Shown one piece after another: positions 37,162 through 44,319 of a stretch of DNA of 64,000 nucleotides (its first letter is position 1; each line of letters starts with the position of its first letter). The DNA comes from CBDFGQ01 sp965247295. GTDB taxonomy: Bacteria > Chloroflexota > Dehalococcoidia > Lucifugimonadales > JAGWBF01. The DNA lies in contig CBDFGQ010000004.1 in NCBI GenBank assembly GCA_965247295.1, positions 62,001 through 126,000 on the forward strand. The letters run 5' to 3'. Made by a program: the position numbers and the translations under genes. Under the pieces are notes generated by a model, which made no database searches, was not told the DNA's origin, and was given only the letters and a program-made list of their open reading frames with translations.

Positions 37162-38292
37162 TTATTCTTCTTTCATCGCCCGTGCGAAAGCTTCGGCTGC
37201 TTGCTTCTGCCATCCAGGGAGAGAATGGGCGTAGATGTCCGCGGTAGTAGAGACGCTGGCATGCCCGAGTCGCTTGCTCACGACCACAACACTCTGCCCA
37301 CTTTGCAGCGAGACAGAGGCATGAAAGTGCCGCAAGCTCCGTACAGTCAGTTCCGGGCGACCGACACGTTGCCCAAAGCTCTTTACCGCCTTCGATAGGT
37401 TGTCTGGGTTAATCCACTCTCCATATGCCCCGGCAAATACTCTCCCATAGTCCTTATATGCCTCACGCATGAGCTCCTTAACTGTTCGCTGCTCTTCTTG
37501 GTGCTTGGCGAACACTGCGATGGTTCCAGCATCGAGATCAATCACGCGCCTCCCGCTATGGGTCTTGGGTGGGTCCACGTATAGTCCCCGTTCGAGGGTG
37601 CGCGAAAGAGACCGCTCGATGAGAATACGTCCTTGCTCCAGGTCCACGTCGTTCCAGAGCAGTCCCATCGCCTCGCCACGGCGCATGCCGGTATAGGCAA
37701 TAAGGTGAATACAAGCGAAGAGGTAATGCTCCTCCGCCCTCGCCAGTTCAAGGGCAGCACGAACGGATCTGATATCCGGTGGTGCAGGTTCCTGACGGAT
37801 TATCCGAGGTGGCACCACTGCCGATACGGGGTTCCTATAGACCAACTCCATGCGCAGGGCGTGTTTCATAGCACCTGACAGGACACGGTGAACGAGGCCC
37901 ACCCCTTCTGCTGCCATACCTTGGGCTGAGAGTTGGGATTCCAAGGCCTGTACATGAGATGGGGCTAGCTTGGTCAGCTGCACGTAGCCTATGGCTGGCT
38001 TGATGTGGCGGGCGATAATTCCCTGGTATCGTTCCTTGGTGCGCTGGCGCCGGTTTGGCGCGATGATCTCTTGCATCCACCGGTCCAGCCAGTCCCGCAA
38101 CAGTATCTTCTCGGTCGAGAGGGCAATGCCCTGATCGAGGCTAGTAAGGAACTCCCGGAGCTTGCGTTGGGCCTGGGCTTTAGTACCCCGGACAGTGATG
38201 AAACGGCGCTGTCGTTTGCCCAGGCCGTCCCGCCCGGTGTCGATAGTGAGCTCCCAGGAGCCGGGGCTGCGCTGTCGGAGGGCGCCTTTCAT
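37162..38292 (-). CDS. int: Phage tyrosine integrase
   Basis: A 376-residue site-specific tyrosine recombinase. The N-terminal AP2-like arm-binding domain (GSWELTIDTGRDGLGKRQRR) is followed by a SAM-like core-binding domain and the catalytic domain with Arg in AYTGMRRGEAMGL, LRHFHAS, a second His in RLGHASVSTT and the nucleophile Tyr in ADIYAHSLP. The box II form is RSLRHFHAS, which keeps the H-x-x-x-region Arg and His. It begins directly after the stop of the upstream lipoprotein gene, so both are on one leftward transcript. It presumably integrates and excises the prophage. Confidence 0.95.
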   Translation of the reverse strand: MKGALRQRSPGSWELTIDTGRDGLGKRQRRFITVRGTKAQAQRKLREFLTSLDQGIALSTEKILLRDWLDRWMQEIIAPNRRQRTKERYQGIIARHIKPAIGYVQLTKLAPSHVQALESQLSAQGMAAEGVGLVHRVLSGAMKHALRMELVYRNPVSAVVPPRIIRQEPAPPDIRSVRAALELARAEEHYLFACIHLIAYTGMRRGEAMGLLWNDVDLEQGRILIERSLSRTLERGLYVDPPKTHSGRRVIDLDAGTIAVFAKHQEEQRTVKELMREAYKDYGRVFAGAYGEWINPDNLSKAVKSFGQRVGRPELTVRSLRHFHASVSLQSGQSVVVVSKRLGHASVSTTADIYAHSLPGWQKQAAEAFARAMKEE

Positions 38293-39939
38293 TTAGCTTT
38301 CACAGACGATCCCATCATCGTCGGCGTCTCTCATGTATTGATACGCCGGATGCCCCCGGCGTACAGGTGCGATGCCATGGTTCCGCGCCTCGTCGCAGGT
38401 GATGCGCCCGTTGCCATTGTCGTCCCATAGCGCCAGCGCGTCCACGTCGGGACCGGGGGGTGGGATTGGCGTTGGGGTCACCGACTCCGTAGCGGAAACC
38501 ACGACCATCTCCACAGACGAGCAGCCAGTCAGCACGAGGCCTAGAGCATCCGCTTCGGCTTGATCGACGGTGAGCTCATACTTGAGCCGGACCTGGACGA
38601 TTCGATCTGCGAACCAGCACGTATTCATGTCAGGCAGCCACTCGGCCGCATCCTTATCGCTCTTCTGGTGGCGGTTGACGCTCGGGTCAGCGAGCGTGAG
38701 GTTTAGCAGGTCAGCGGCGAACTCGCGCCGCGTTGCATCGTTAGCGGCGCACAAGCCGCTATCGTGGGCCTCAGAACGTGCGACGATGTGCTCAATGTCG
38801 GTGTCCTTCTGACTGGCAAACCAACGGCCTGTATAAGGCCCATAGATTCCGCCTATATCTGCAACGATTTGGGCCTCAACAGACTGGGAGTAGGGATAAT
38901 CATCTGGATCGTACGATGAGCAGCGGTCTTCTGGAGCAAGAACGAGACCACGCCAAGTTGTCAATGACGTAGAAGTTGGAGTGAGTGTAGGCGATGGAGT
39001 GCTGGTTGGCGTGGCTATATCATCTGGTGGATAGTAAAAGGCACACATACCATTCTCAAGTTCCTCGTGTGGGACGTTGCTATACAAGTCTGGAAACTGT
39101 TGCCGATTGGAACAGGGTTCCTCTTCGCGGGTATATCCTTGGGCGATGGCTTCACTTATGGATATGGTTTCTGGCGTGGCCGTTGGGGTCGGCATGGCGG
39201 TTGGCTCAGGCGTGGCTGTGGGCTCAGGTGTAGTGAATTCCAAACTGCACGGATTCTCCTCGACTAGCACTTCCGGTGAAACGTAGACAACCCATTTGCT
39301 ATCCTGCCACACCCATCCCGGCTCTTCGTCTGTTACGCTTTCGTCGTCATCAAGATCGAACGACACTCCGTCCTTTTCCCAGTGGGAGTCAGTCCATCCA
39401 TTGTCACCGTCTATCCTCACTCCATCTAAGACATAGGACGCACCTTCAGGTATACCCCAGAATGACCATGCAAAGGTCAGGAGTACTGCGAAATCCTCTA
39501 ATGAGCATTTCGCTTTATACTCGTCAGGATAGAAGGAACGTAACAACGCCCATTCGCGTTTGGCTAGTGCACCACCGGCGACGGTGCCGACTTGCGATAA
39601 CAGTGCTGCCCTGTCGACCTCTGCGGTTGGCTCAGGCGTCGCCGTAGGCGTTGGTGTATTCGTAACCTCGTCCACTGTGGGTGTCGGCGTTGGAGTGCTG
39701 GGCATAGTTGCGTTCGTCGCCTCAGGTGTAGCCGTCGGCTCTGCGGTCGGACTAAATGGTGTATTCGTAGGAAGCAAGGATGCGGGTGTCGTGGTGGGCT
39801 TAGGAGTCGCGGGAGCCCCTGTAGCTGACGGAGTGGACTCCACCGTTGGTTCTGCGGTAGCAACGAGTTCAGGCGTTTCTTCCCCGCAGGCCGCCGCCGC
39901 TAGCAGGAGGAGTAGGCTGATTGCTATGATGGTGCGCAT
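38293..39939 (-). CDS. Surface lipoprotein with HNH (DUF1524-type) nuclease and excalibur domain
   Basis: A 548-residue lipoprotein. Residues 1-18 form a signal peptide with lipobox LAAAAC. A Thr/Pro-rich spacer (repeats of PTATPEPTA type) runs to about 110 and recurs near 240 and 310. The nuclease domain shows DIEHIVARSEAHDSGLCA, DLLNLTLADPSVNRHQKSDK and DAAEWLP, the DUF1524/HNH pattern with catalytic His. The C-terminus has an excalibur calcium-binding motif (DNGNGRITCDEA, DADDDGIVCES). It is co-transcribed with the integrase. An exported, anchored nuclease encoded by a prophage could degrade incoming DNA or scavenge nucleotides; this is inference. Confidence 0.85.
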   Translation of the reverse strand: MRTIIAISLLLLLAAAACGEETPELVATAEPTVESTPSATGAPATPKPTTTPASLLPTNTPFSPTAEPTATPEATNATMPSTPTPTPTVDEVTNTPTPTATPEPTAEVDRAALLSQVGTVAGGALAKREWALLRSFYPDEYKAKCSLEDFAVLLTFAWSFWGIPEGASYVLDGVRIDGDNGWTDSHWEKDGVSFDLDDDESVTDEEPGWVWQDSKWVVYVSPEVLVEENPCSLEFTTPEPTATPEPTAMPTPTATPETISISEAIAQGYTREEEPCSNRQQFPDLYSNVPHEELENGMCAFYYPPDDIATPTSTPSPTLTPTSTSLTTWRGLVLAPEDRCSSYDPDDYPYSQSVEAQIVADIGGIYGPYTGRWFASQKDTDIEHIVARSEAHDSGLCAANDATRREFAADLLNLTLADPSVNRHQKSDKDAAEWLPDMNTCWFADRIVQVRLKYELTVDQAEADALGLVLTGCSSVEMVVVSATESVTPTPIPPPGPDVDALALWDDNGNGRITCDEARNHGIAPVRRGHPAYQYMRDADDDGIVCES

Positions 39940-40016
39940 TCTTACCCCTAAATGTAGCTTACGACCCGCTAGTCCAGCGAGTCAAGACCAAGCCCGGGTT
40001 AACCTCCTCATACTGA

Positions 40017-40022
40017 TATACT
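40017..40022 (+). promoter_or_regulatory. -10-like TATACT, possibly leaderless transcript
   Basis: TATACT lies 6 bases before the ATG at 40029. With this -10 the transcript would start at or next to the ATG, which lacks a ribosome-binding site. The -35 is poor, so this is tentative. Confidence 0.35.
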
Positions 40023-40028
40023 ATCGAT

Positions 40029-40427
40029 ATGCTCTCGGATGATCTCATCCAGGAACAGGCCTATCTGGTGTCACGCGGGGTACGTCCGCTGGCTCTACTG
40101 GAATCCGTCAGTCTTGAACCTGCGGAGATGGTCAACACGTTTGTCCGCCTCAACCAAGTCGCAGTGGACCCTGCCATCCCCTTCGTGCTGCCTCGCAGGG
40201 ATATGAACTGCGCGATGACAGGATTCGCCGCTGCTCCATGGGTGATTGAGCTTCTCCAGTGGTCCTACGACCATGCCCCTCTTCGACAGCACCACCGCAT
40301 TATCGGACTGTTGTTGGGCTACTCCGTCAGCGCCATAGCCGAGCACGACTCCCGTGAGTTCGCGGGTCGGCCTAAGGAGCAATCCAGGTCCACTCAACAG
40401 CCCGCTTGCAATAGGAGCACGGAGTAA
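40029..40427 (+). CDS. Hypothetical phage protein
   Basis: A 132-residue protein of unknown function. The middle part (LLQWSYDHAPLRQHHRIIGL, LLGYSVSAIAEHDSREFAG) looks helical and protein-like, and it contains a run of buried residues but no clear membrane span. It has no ribosome-binding site. Its end overlaps the leftward YjzC-like gene by about 55 bases, so the last 20 residues are doubtful. It is divergent from the lipoprotein-integrase unit. Confidence 0.5.
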   Translation: MLSDDLIQEQAYLVSRGVRPLALLESVSLEPAEMVNTFVRLNQVAVDPAIPFVLPRRDMNCAMTGFAAAPWVIELLQWSYDHAPLRQHHRIIGLLLGYSVSAIAEHDSREFAGRPKEQSRSTQQPACNRSTE

Positions 40428-40515
40428 ACGTATCGCCCTTGCCGAATCGATGCGTATGGCTGCAGTCACCCTGGTAAAGCCCCGACTGCTGGCAAGTCTC
40501 CCCTGTGCTAGGCAA
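40372..40515 (-). CDS. YjzC-like cysteine-rich mini-protein
   Basis: A 47-residue protein from TTG at 40515, with GGAG 8 bases upstream. It reads GETCQQSGLYQGDCSH, FGKGDTFTPCSYCKRAVEW, close to the YjzC-like pattern TGExCPxSGxY...LxKGExFPPC...AVxW. Four cysteines (TCQ, DCS, PCSYC) plus histidines suggest a bound zinc. It is in the same frame as the S24-like tail gene upstream, separated by its stop, and belongs to the leftward immunity operon. The role of this family is unknown. Confidence 0.6.
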   Translation of the reverse strand: MPSTGETCQQSGLYQGDCSHTHRFGKGDTFTPCSYCKRAVEWTWIAP

Positions 40516-40545
40516 TGTCTCAACTCCTTTCCAGGCCCGCTTCTC

Positions 40546-40686
40546 CTAAAACGTCCTGCCTAACCAGCGTACTTCGCCGATGATGTCTGTGCCATACAGC
40601 AGAGGTGCAGGCGGCCAGTCAGGGTTGTCGCTGACCACCAGCCATCGCCCTCGGTCCGCAATGCGTACTTCATCGATGAAATTCAT
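40546..40686 (-). CDS. Detached S24 (LexA/CI) peptidase-like C-terminal tail
   Basis: A 46-residue protein from ATG 40686 with AGGAGAAC upstream. RWLVVSDNPDWPPAPLLYGT and DIIGEVRWLGRTF match the last strands of S24 self-cleaving repressors (LLVSDNPxYPP...IIGRVVWxGRxL). The catalytic Ser and Lys, which lie upstream in the family, are absent. It follows the ImmA-like gene, so it is a free-standing remnant or a small dimerisation module made from a former CI-type repressor. Confidence 0.6.
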   Translation of the reverse strand: MNFIDEVRIADRGRWLVVSDNPDWPPAPLLYGTDIIGEVRWLGRTF

Positions 40687-40698
40687 ATGTTCTCCTCT

Positions 40699-41148
40699 CT
40701 ACACTCTCATCAACCGTCCCTGTACTTCCACAAAGTTAGCCGGAACGCCGAAATACGCAGCGATCTCCTGGACAGTTCCTAGCCCTTCGTCCCAGGCTTC
40801 ATCCTTGTCCACCAGGAGATGAAAGGCAAAGTCTTCGGCCTCGCGTTCGAGTTTGTCCACCAAGCCGCTGTTTGCTCGCAGCCATATGTTATTCAAGTGG
40901 GAGTGCATGATGAAATGCCCAATGCCATGAGCGACCGCCCAGCGTTGCGCCGGCCTATCCAGCTGTTCCGCTACTGCGATGTTATTCTCAACGATGACCT
41001 CATGGAGTTCATCAGGTGGCATCGCCCGCTCGTACACTTCAAGGCCAAGCATATGAGCTACCTCGGCCACATTCGCCTGTCCCGAGAGACCGAATTTGCG
41101 GCGTATCCTCTCAGCTTCCAGATTGGCTTTCACGGCGCTCTTTCTCAT
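40699..41148 (-). CDS. ImmA/IrrE-like metallopeptidase family protein, altered active site
   Basis: About 149 residues from ATG 41148 (the frame extends to 41190). The DUF955/ImmA pattern is seen as NVAEVAHMLGLEVYE and WAVAHGIGHFIMH, followed by EREAEDFAFHLLVDKD. In active enzymes the motif is HExxH; here it is HGIGH, so the catalytic glutamate is glycine while both histidines and the downstream EAEDFA glutamate are kept. ImmA proteins cleave or antagonise the phage repressor upon SOS induction. It overlaps the end of the upstream repressor gene. Confidence 0.78.
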   Translation of the reverse strand: MRKSAVKANLEAERIRRKFGLSGQANVAEVAHMLGLEVYERAMPPDELHEVIVENNIAVAEQLDRPAQRWAVAHGIGHFIMHSHLNNIWLRANSGLVDKLEREAEDFAFHLLVDKDEAWDEGLGTVQEIAAYFGVPANFVEVQGRLMRV

Positions 41149-41527
41149 GCACGAAGCGGATGAAATCGGCGATACTCCTGATTGCCTCATCCGATAGTTC
41201 TTTGCCTGTGGACCTCAGAGCCAACGACGCCTCGTTCATGACCAACTCGCGGTCGGCTTCTATGGGCGACTGCTCGGCCTTGGATTCTGGTTCCGGCTGT
41301 CTTTGATCCCCTTCGCCAAAGAACCACTCGTAGGGCTTGTCATATGCGTGGGCTAGAGAGCGCAAGGCCGGCCCTGAAGGGTTTACGCGGTCAGTTTCAT
41401 AGCTGTAAATCGTGTTGGGATCAACCCCTATAGCCTGACCAGCTTGCCTCTGCGTCAAGCCAGCTTCAACCCTAGCTTGCTTTAGGCGCTGTCCCAACCC
41501 ACTGTTGCTTCCGTCGCCACGACCCAA
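41111..41527 (-). CDS. XRE-family phage repressor (CI-like)
   Basis: A 138-residue DNA-binding protein with an N-terminal helix-turn-helix of the Cro/CI type (LGQRLKQARVEAGLTQRQAG, QAIGVDPNTIYSYETDRVNP) and an acidic or helical C-terminal half without the S24 peptidase domain. It is divergent from the early rightward operon and followed by the ImmA-like gene, the layout of SOS-inducible ImmR/ImmA modules. It probably binds the operator-like repeats at 41575-41614 to hold lysogeny. Confidence 0.85.
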   Translation of the reverse strand: MGRGDGSNSGLGQRLKQARVEAGLTQRQAGQAIGVDPNTIYSYETDRVNPSGPALRSLAHAYDKPYEWFFGEGDQRQPEPESKAEQSPIEADRELVMNEASLALRSTGKELSDEAIRSIADFIRFVHEKERRESQSGS

Positions 41528-41565
41528 TTTCTTGTTACCTCGCTGTCTATTTTAAGTTGACCCTC

Positions 41566-41594
41566 TTGACAAGGTAGACTAATTACAATAGACT
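41566..41594 (+). promoter_or_regulatory. Early rightward promoter
   Basis: TTGACA (41566-41571), 17-bp spacer and TAGACT (41589-41594), a good -35 and a 4/6 -10. It lies in the divergent region between the repressor and the first early gene and overlaps the repeats below, so repressor binding would shut it off. Confidence 0.6.
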
Positions 41595-41614
41595 ATTTAG
41601 AGAGAATTACTCTA
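41575..41614. promoter_or_regulatory. Operator-like repeats
   Basis: TAGACTA occurs at 41575-41581 and 41589-41595 (14-bp period), followed by the inverted repeat TAGAG-7 nt-CTCTA at 41598-41614. They overlap the -10 region of the early promoter and are the likely repressor sites. Confidence 0.5.
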
Positions 41615-41638
41615 GTTAACAGAGGGACAGGTATTGAG

Positions 41639-41863
41639 ATGGCCAAGACGCCGACTCAGGAAAAGCTAGAGGCCCAAAGAAGCAAGGGCATGGCGGACAT
41701 ACTCCGAGAAGCCCTGGAAGGCCGCCGCGGTCAGAAGCACATGGTCACCATTGCCGCTATGGACCTTGGAGTGACCGACGCCACCCTTTATCAATGGTGC
41801 CGGGAGTTCGGCATCGACATCGACGACTACCGGCGTCCGGCGGTTCGGGAGGGGGAAGCATGA
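41639..41863 (+). CDS. Small HTH regulatory protein (Cro/CII-position)
   Basis: A 74-residue protein, first gene of the early operon. The segment IAAMDLGVTDATLYQWCREF is a helix-turn-helix. Its position next to the repressor, opposite in direction, is that of Cro or CII. Its stop overlaps the next start as ATGA. AGAGGG lies upstream. The exact family was not recognised. Confidence 0.65.
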   Translation: MAKTPTQEKLEAQRSKGMADILREALEGRRGQKHMVTIAAMDLGVTDATLYQWCREFGIDIDDYRRPAVREGEA

Positions 41864-42087
41864 GCGTTGTTGAAAAGCGGGCTCTGAGGCTGGAAGAAGT
41901 AGTTGGGCTCGTTAGCCTGTCCAGTGCGACGGTCTACCGGATGATGTCGCGAGGCGAGTTTCCCCGTCCTGTGTGGGTCGGTCGGCGGGCAGCCAGATGG
42001 CACTCCGATGAGGTGGAGGAGTGGCTGGCCTCCCACCCACACACCGTTCCCGAAAGCCCAGGGCGAGCGAAGGAGGTGCGTCGATGA
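41860..42087 (+). CDS. AlpA-like HTH protein
   Basis: A 75-residue protein from ATG 41860. LEEVVGLVSLSSATVYRMMS, then RGEFPRPVWVGRRAARW and DEVEEWL, is the classic AlpA/prophage regulator winged-helix pattern. Such proteins act as excisionases or transcription factors of phages. It overlaps both neighbours by 4 bases. Confidence 0.85.
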   Translation: MSVVEKRALRLEEVVGLVSLSSATVYRMMSRGEFPRPVWVGRRAARWHSDEVEEWLASHPHTVPESPGRAKEVRR

Positions 42088-42401
42088 GCTGCACGACGGT
42101 GAGAGCGCACACACGGCGGGGCTATCAGGTCCGGGCGCACAGCAGGCGGACGGTAGGCCGGAACGTCGCCGACGTGCTGACCAGCGACCTGGACCGGATA
42201 TATGACGAGCGGGACACGCAGGGTCCCCCACGAGGCATCGTTGGCGCCAACCCCGACTGCCCGCATCCAGGCTGGTATCCGATCCGGCGACTCCTCGTGG
42301 ATACGCCATACGAAGACAGTCCGATACTGGCGTACTGCTGCACGGGCTGCGCGGCGACGAAGGCTAGGGAGCGAGTGCTGGCGGAGGGGGATGAGGGGTA
42401 G
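42084..42401 (+). CDS. Hypothetical phage protein
   Basis: A 105-residue protein from ATG 42084, overlapping the previous stop. It has a Cys/His-rich stretch (PDCPHPGWY, YCCTGCAATKARE) that could bind zinc, and an Arg-rich N-terminal part. No family was recognised. It is embedded in the early operon. Confidence 0.6.
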   Translation: MSCTTVRAHTRRGYQVRAHSRRTVGRNVADVLTSDLDRIYDERDTQGPPRGIVGANPDCPHPGWYPIRRLLVDTPYEDSPILAYCCTGCAATKARERVLAEGDEG

Positions 42402-42442
42402 TGGTCACAACGGTTGACACAAGCGGAGAAGGAGGACGGGTT

Positions 42443-43129
42443 ATGACGACTGTATGGACGCAAGAGGCGGACGCACGGTTACGGAACTATCTCGCATCAC
42501 ACGAGTTGGCCGACGGCATTGGTACGGAGGAGTCGGCCTGCTCAGTCGCGGCGATCAACCTCGCGCTCACTGCGGAGTTGACGGACACCATCCCGATGTG
42601 TATGTCGAAGGTTATCGGTCAATGGATGATGGCTGTCCAGGATGTGATGCCCTCGGAGATGCGCAACTCGCCGGGGTGGAAGTGTTTGCTGCCGATCGCC
42701 GCTGGCACGGGCCGTGAGAGGGAGGAGGAACGGCTAGCTCTGGTCATGGATTGGATGTGGGAGACGGTGCTCCCCGATTTACAGAGCGTAGCGGACCAGG
42801 GCGGCTTCGGCGCCGAGTGGCGGACGATGTGCGTGGAGAAGTCCCCCGAGGCTGCCAGGGCCGCCGCCAGGGCTGCCGCCGGGGCTGCCGCCGGGGCCGC
42901 CGCCGGGGATGTCGCCTGGGATGCCGCCTGGGCCGCCGCCAGGGCTGCCGAAGCCTTTGCCGCCGCCAGGGCCGCCGCCAGGGCTGCCGAAGCCTTTGCC
43001 GCCGCCAGGGCCGCCGCCAGGGCCGCCGCCTGGGCCGCCGCCTGGGCCGCCGCCGGGGATGTCGCCTGGGAGCGGTACGACCCTGTTGGGCTGTTAGCGC
43101 GGTTGGTGGAGGGGGTGGAGAGCTCGTGA
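42443..43129 (+). CDS. Phage protein with alanine-rich low-complexity repeat
   Basis: A 228-residue protein from ATG 42443 after AAGGAGGA. Residues 1-130 look like an ordinary helical domain (ACSVAAINLALTAELTDTIP, ERLALVMDWMWETVLPD). Residues about 135-210 are almost only Ala with Arg, Gly, Trp and Glu, built from repeats such as AEAFAAARAAAR, and flanked by AAAGDVAW at both ends; the last 15 residues (YDPVGLLARLVEGVES) are ordinary again. The segment could form a long amphipathic helix. The DNA repeat unit invites copy-number change. Confidence 0.7.
   Translation: MTTVWTQEADARLRNYLASHELADGIGTEESACSVAAINLALTAELTDTIPMCMSKVIGQWMMAVQDVMPSEMRNSPGWKCLLPIAAGTGREREEERLALVMDWMWETVLPDLQSVADQGGFGAEWRTMCVEKSPEAARAAARAAAGAAAGAAAGDVAWDAAWAAARAAEAFAAARAAARAAEAFAAARAAARAAAWAAAWAAAGDVAWERYDPVGLLARLVEGVESS
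42898..43070 (+). repeat. GC-rich tandem repeats inside the alanine-rich gene
   Basis: A 39-bp unit (coding AEAFAAARAAARA) occurs twice in tandem at about 42946-43024, and the block is flanked by two copies of GCCGGGGATGTCGCCTGGG-like sequence near 42902 and 43050. Smaller GCCGCCGCC-AGGG units fill the rest. Not a CRISPR: there are no unique spacers and the reading frame is kept. Confidence 0.75.
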
Positions 43130-43368
43130 ACGACAAGCTAGGCTACAGAGTCAAGGAGGCCGCCGAGTGCCTGAGTATCAGCGTCTGGAAACTGAAGGAG
43201 GAGATGTATCAGGGGCGCATCAGGTACATAAAAATTGGGAGCCGGGTGGTAATACCCAGGTGGGCGTTGGAGGAAAGGCTGAGGCCCGAGGCAATGAAGC
43301 TATTGCCGATGGAGATGGGGGCGGGCACGGGCACGCTGAAGACTGACCAGGAGGCATCACAAGCATGA
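43126..43368 (+). CDS. Excisionase-family HTH protein
   Basis: An 80-residue protein starting with GTG that overlaps the previous stop (GTGA). GYRVKEAAECLSISVWKLKE and YIKIGSRVVIPRWALEERL form the excisionase/HTH_17 winged helix. It could be the phage Xis, though the integrase is far away and there are other HTH proteins, so it may also be an early regulator. Confidence 0.8.
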   Translation: MNDKLGYRVKEAAECLSISVWKLKEEMYQGRIRYIKIGSRVVIPRWALEERLRPEAMKLLPMEMGAGTGTLKTDQEASQA

Positions 43369-43505
43369 GCTGCTACCCGCAGACGTTCCAGTGCTCCATA
43401 GGAGACCACCGCAAGTGCAGTGGCGAGGTTCCTCACCTGAGTACGCCGCCAACGCTGTGCCAGTGCGAGTGCCACGCCAGGTATCGAGAGTTAGTCGCAG
43501 CTTAA
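43365..43505 (+). CDS. Cysteine-rich 46-residue phage protein
   Basis: A 46-residue frame from ATG 43365, overlapping the previous stop. Six cysteines (SCYPQTFQCSIGDHRKC, LCQCECHARY) with adjacent histidines suggest zinc binding. Tight overlap with the upstream gene and the end just before the next ribosome-binding site support it. Function unknown. Confidence 0.55.
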   Translation: MSCYPQTFQCSIGDHRKCSGEVPHLSTPPTLCQCECHARYRELVAA

Positions 43506-43524
43506 GCATAGATAGAGAGGAATC

Positions 43525-44319
43525 ATGACAACCGAGTTAGCGAAAAGCCAAGCAACGCTACTGGAGAAGGTCGTGATCCAGGGCGACCTGGAGAAACTAT
43601 CGCCAGCCGAACGCCTGCATTACTACAGCAAGGTCTGTGAATCCTTGGGCCTGAATCCCCTCACCCAACCCTTTGCCTACATCAAGCTATCCGGCAAGCT
43701 CCGACTCTATGCCACCAAGGACGCCACTGAGCAACTGGCCCAGATTCATGGAATAAGCATTGGGCTATCTGATGGACAGACGATAGACGGTATGTACGTG
43801 ATAAAGGCCACAGCAGCCAAGGAAGGCCGGTCCGCCGACGCAACGGGCGCAGTCCCCATTGAGAACCTGAAGGGCGAGCCCAAAGCCAACGCCCTGATGA
43901 AGGCGGAGACGAAGGCGTCACGGCGGGCGGTGCTTCGTCTCGTGGGTCTGGGCTGGCTGGACGAGACCGAGGTTGACAGTGTGCCCGGGTCTACTCATGT
44001 GACCGTGGATCAAACCACCGGCGAGATAGCGGAGGCAAGGCCGGACTTTGAGCTTCGAGACTACCAAGGGGAGAGCGTGGAAGGTCTGCGGCAAGGGCTC
44101 CGTGAGGGGCATCTGCCGCCAGCACTCAACGGCGATGCCAAGGCTGGCAGCGTCGAGGCCCTCGCAGCCCATATGAAGACCCTGGGGTGGGAGTGGGAAA
44201 CATTCGAGACGAAGGTCCTGGGGATGACCTGGGGTGAGTGGATGAAACTGGGAGGCGATCCTGGGACGGCATGGCGCCGGTTCCAGAACTGGCAAGAGGA
44301 GGAGAACGATGCTGACTAA
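43525..44319 (+). CDS. Bet/RecT-like single-strand annealing protein (probable)
   Basis: A 264-residue protein of a widespread phage family: LEKVVIQGDLEKLSPAERLH, SLGLNPLTQPFAYIKLSGKL, YATKDATEQLAQIHGIS, and a Lys/Arg-rich MKAETKASRRAVLRLVGLGW. The GLNPLT motif and the strand-helix order resemble Bet/RecT annealing proteins. The gene overlaps a PD-(D/E)XK nuclease gene, the classical pair for homologous recombination of phage DNA ends. AGAGAGG precedes the ATG. Family membership is sure; the annealing role is inferred from context. Confidence 0.72.
   Translation: MTTELAKSQATLLEKVVIQGDLEKLSPAERLHYYSKVCESLGLNPLTQPFAYIKLSGKLRLYATKDATEQLAQIHGISIGLSDGQTIDGMYVIKATAAKEGRSADATGAVPIENLKGEPKANALMKAETKASRRAVLRLVGLGWLDETEVDSVPGSTHVTVDQTTGEIAEARPDFELRDYQGESVEGLRQGLREGHLPPALNGDAKAGSVEALAAHMKTLGWEWETFETKVLGMTWGEWMKLGGDPGTAWRRFQNWQEEENDAD

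Noticed and set aside
42898..43070. Repeats resembling a CRISPR array
   Set aside because: Units are in frame, without unique spacers, and no cas genes are present.
42744..43136. Long Arg/Pro-rich open frame on the minus strand
   Set aside because: It is the complement of the GC-rich alanine repeat; composition follows the repeat and there is no start signal.
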